In this document: positions 63,136-64,000 of the stretch, in pieces
Position numbering within the stretch: the first letter of the stretch is position 1
Layout: each line of letters opens with the position of its first letter
Assembly: GCA_945952045.1 (NCBI GenBank)
Contig: CAMFHE010000001.1
Location: 138,041-202,040 of the forward strand
Origin: an uncultured Rhizobium sp.
GTDB lineage: Bacteria > Pseudomonadota > Alphaproteobacteria > Rhizobiales > Rhizobiaceae
Reading direction: 5' to 3'
DNA: 64,000 nt
Made by a program: the position numbers and the translations under genes
The notes under the pieces: generated by a model
What the model was told of the DNA's origin: nothing
What the model saw: only the letters and a program-made list of their open reading frames with translations
The model's database searches: none

Positions 63136-63399
63136 ATGGAACAGATAACCGCATCTCTGGCGGCTTCGATCCGCAATATCGCCAAGAGCGTCGGCAAGGG
63201 CATTTTTGCCCGTTGCTTGCTCGGCGGAATCAGGGTCGATAGCGCGGGCCGGAACTTCGTCATCTCCCTCGGCCCTCTCGTTCGCAGCAAGATGACGCGC
63301 CTGCATCTGATAGAGCGCGACGCCATCTTCCCTAGCAATGCCCCTTGCCGCCAGCCCGGCCGCCGGTCTTGGCGCCGTTGCGTTGCGATTTCCGGCTGA
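63136..63399 (+). CDS. Unrecognised 87-codon ORF before the flavin-reductase gene
   Basis: An ATG with AAAGGGA upstream opens an 87-codon frame beginning MEQITASLAASIRNIAKSVG. The first 55 residues look like a genuine small globular or amphipathic protein. The last 25 (APCRQPGRRSWRRC and on) are Arg/Cys-rich and could result from an old frameshift. It ends 15 bases before the next gene and lies downstream of the probable GntR operators, so it would be the first gene of that operon. I recognise no family. Confidence 0.4.
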   Translation: MEQITASLAASIRNIAKSVGKGIFARCLLGGIRVDSAGRNFVISLGPLVRSKMTRLHLIERDAIFPSNAPCRQPGRRSWRRCVAISG

Positions 63400-63414
63400 A
63401 CGGGAGGATTTCAC

Positions 63415-64000
63415 TTGGATATCGACTTCACCACGCTTCCCGCGCCCGATCGTTACAGGTTGCTGACCAATTTCGTCGGCCCACGCCCGATCGCGCTCGT
63501 TGGCACCCGCTCGTCCGCAGGGCATGACAATGCCGCGCCGATGAGTTTCTTCAACGTCTTTGCCCATGAGCCGCCGCTGGTGGTGCTCGGCATCCAGAAC
63601 CGGGGAAACGGCGAGGAGAAGGATACCGTCGCCAATATCCGTCGCACCGGAGAATTCGTCGTCAACATGGTGGATATGAAGCTTGCCGATGCGATGATCG
63701 TCTGCAGCGTCAATTTCTCGTCCGATATAGACGAGATCGCCTTTGCCGGCCTGACGCCGATCCCCTGCAACCAGATCGATGCCGCGCGCATTGCCGAAAG
63801 CCCCTGCAGCTTCGAATGCCGGGTAGAGCGCATTCTCGAATATCCCAAGCGTGTGCTCGTGATTGGCGAGGTGGTGCATATGCATGTGCAGGATCAATGC
63901 CTCGATCCGCAAGGCCGCTACGTCAACCCTGAAACCTACCAGCCGATCGCCCGGCTGCATGCCGACAACTACATCACCTCCGACCGCCAGTTCGAGCTGA
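63415..64000 (+). CDS. Flavin-reductase-like domain protein, 3' end outside window
   Basis: An open frame begins at TTG with GGGAGGA seven bases upstream and runs off the window end. The first residues are MDIDFTTLPAPDRYRLLTNF, then VGPRPIALVGTRSSAGHDNA and APMSFFNVFAHEPPLVVLGI. This is the FMN-binding split-barrel fold of the flavin reductase family, with GEFVVNMVDMKLADAM and RVLVIGEVVHMHVQD further on. Such proteins reduce flavin for two-component monooxygenases or act as oxidoreductases themselves. It is probably controlled by the upstream GntR repressor. The missing end hides any partner gene. Confidence 0.82.
   Translation, partial: MDIDFTTLPAPDRYRLLTNFVGPRPIALVGTRSSAGHDNAAPMSFFNVFAHEPPLVVLGIQNRGNGEEKDTVANIRRTGEFVVNMVDMKLADAMIVCSVNFSSDIDEIAFAGLTPIPCNQIDAARIAESPCSFECRVERILEYPKRVLVIGEVVHMHVQDQCLDPQGRYVNPETYQPIARLHADNYITSDRQFEL

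Overview
The window is a GC-rich, gene-dense stretch from an alphaproteobacterium, most likely a member of the Rhizobiaceae (Rhizobium/Agrobacterium/Sinorhizobium type). The grounds are the codon usage, the many ABC-transporter catabolic operons each flanked by a dedicated regulator, the oxyR-katG divergent pair, the split transketolase, a Rieske glycine-betaine-type oxygenase and an exopolysaccharide cluster. I saw no rRNA, tRNA, CRISPR array, insertion sequence or phage gene. Genus and replicon cannot be fixed from the sequence alone.

Layout. (1) 1-3361: the 3' end of a small biosynthetic operon with an AMP-forming ligase, a NAD-synthase-like enzyme and a thioesterase with a cysteine nucleophile. 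(2) 3474-5970: a stand-alone glucose-6-phosphate dehydrogenase and an isocitrate-lyase/PEP-mutase family enzyme. (3) 5987-11629: an AsnC regulator divergent from a CtlX-like citrulline hydrolase, a dimethylarginine hydrolase and a polar amino-acid ABC transporter; read together this is a methylarginine to citrulline to ornithine uptake and degradation operon. (4) 11685-21362: two divergent operons for an unidentified sugar or polyol: SDR, SorC-type regulator, FGGY kinase and two-subunit transketolase on one side; a ribose-type ABC transporter and a second SDR on the other. Three copies of an A/T-rich 13-mer lie in their control regions. (5) 21440-27246: OxyR and catalase-peroxidase KatG, a small basic protein, a homocysteine-methyltransferase-like enzyme and a class I aldolase.

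(6) 27411-38414: a polysaccharide cluster with three glycosyltransferases, a Wzz/BY-kinase-like co-polymerase with degenerate ATPase motifs, a polymerase/ligase, a MurJ-type flippase and two acyltransferase-3 proteins. The five central genes overlap by 1 or 4 bases. (7) 38441-43263: a GbcAB-like Rieske oxygenase and reductase with a divergent LysR, then an amidase. (8) 43269-48102: the complete tyrosine/homogentisate operon (hpd, hmgA, fah, maiA) with a divergent AsnC regulator. (9) 48106-61138: a polyamine-type ABC transporter, two LysR regulators, an M20 amidohydrolase, a second guanidino-group-modifying enzyme, a Gfo/Idh/MocA oxidoreductase, a divergent S-adenosylhomocysteinase-like protein, a cupin and an FAD amine oxidase; this combination is the best candidate for an undescribed catabolic route. 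(10) 61218-64000: LuxR and GntR regulators, a small unknown ORF and the start of a flavin-reductase-domain protein.

Most of the DNA encodes import and stepwise breakdown of nitrogen-rich or plant-derived small molecules, with envelope polysaccharide synthesis and peroxide defence set among the catabolic operons.
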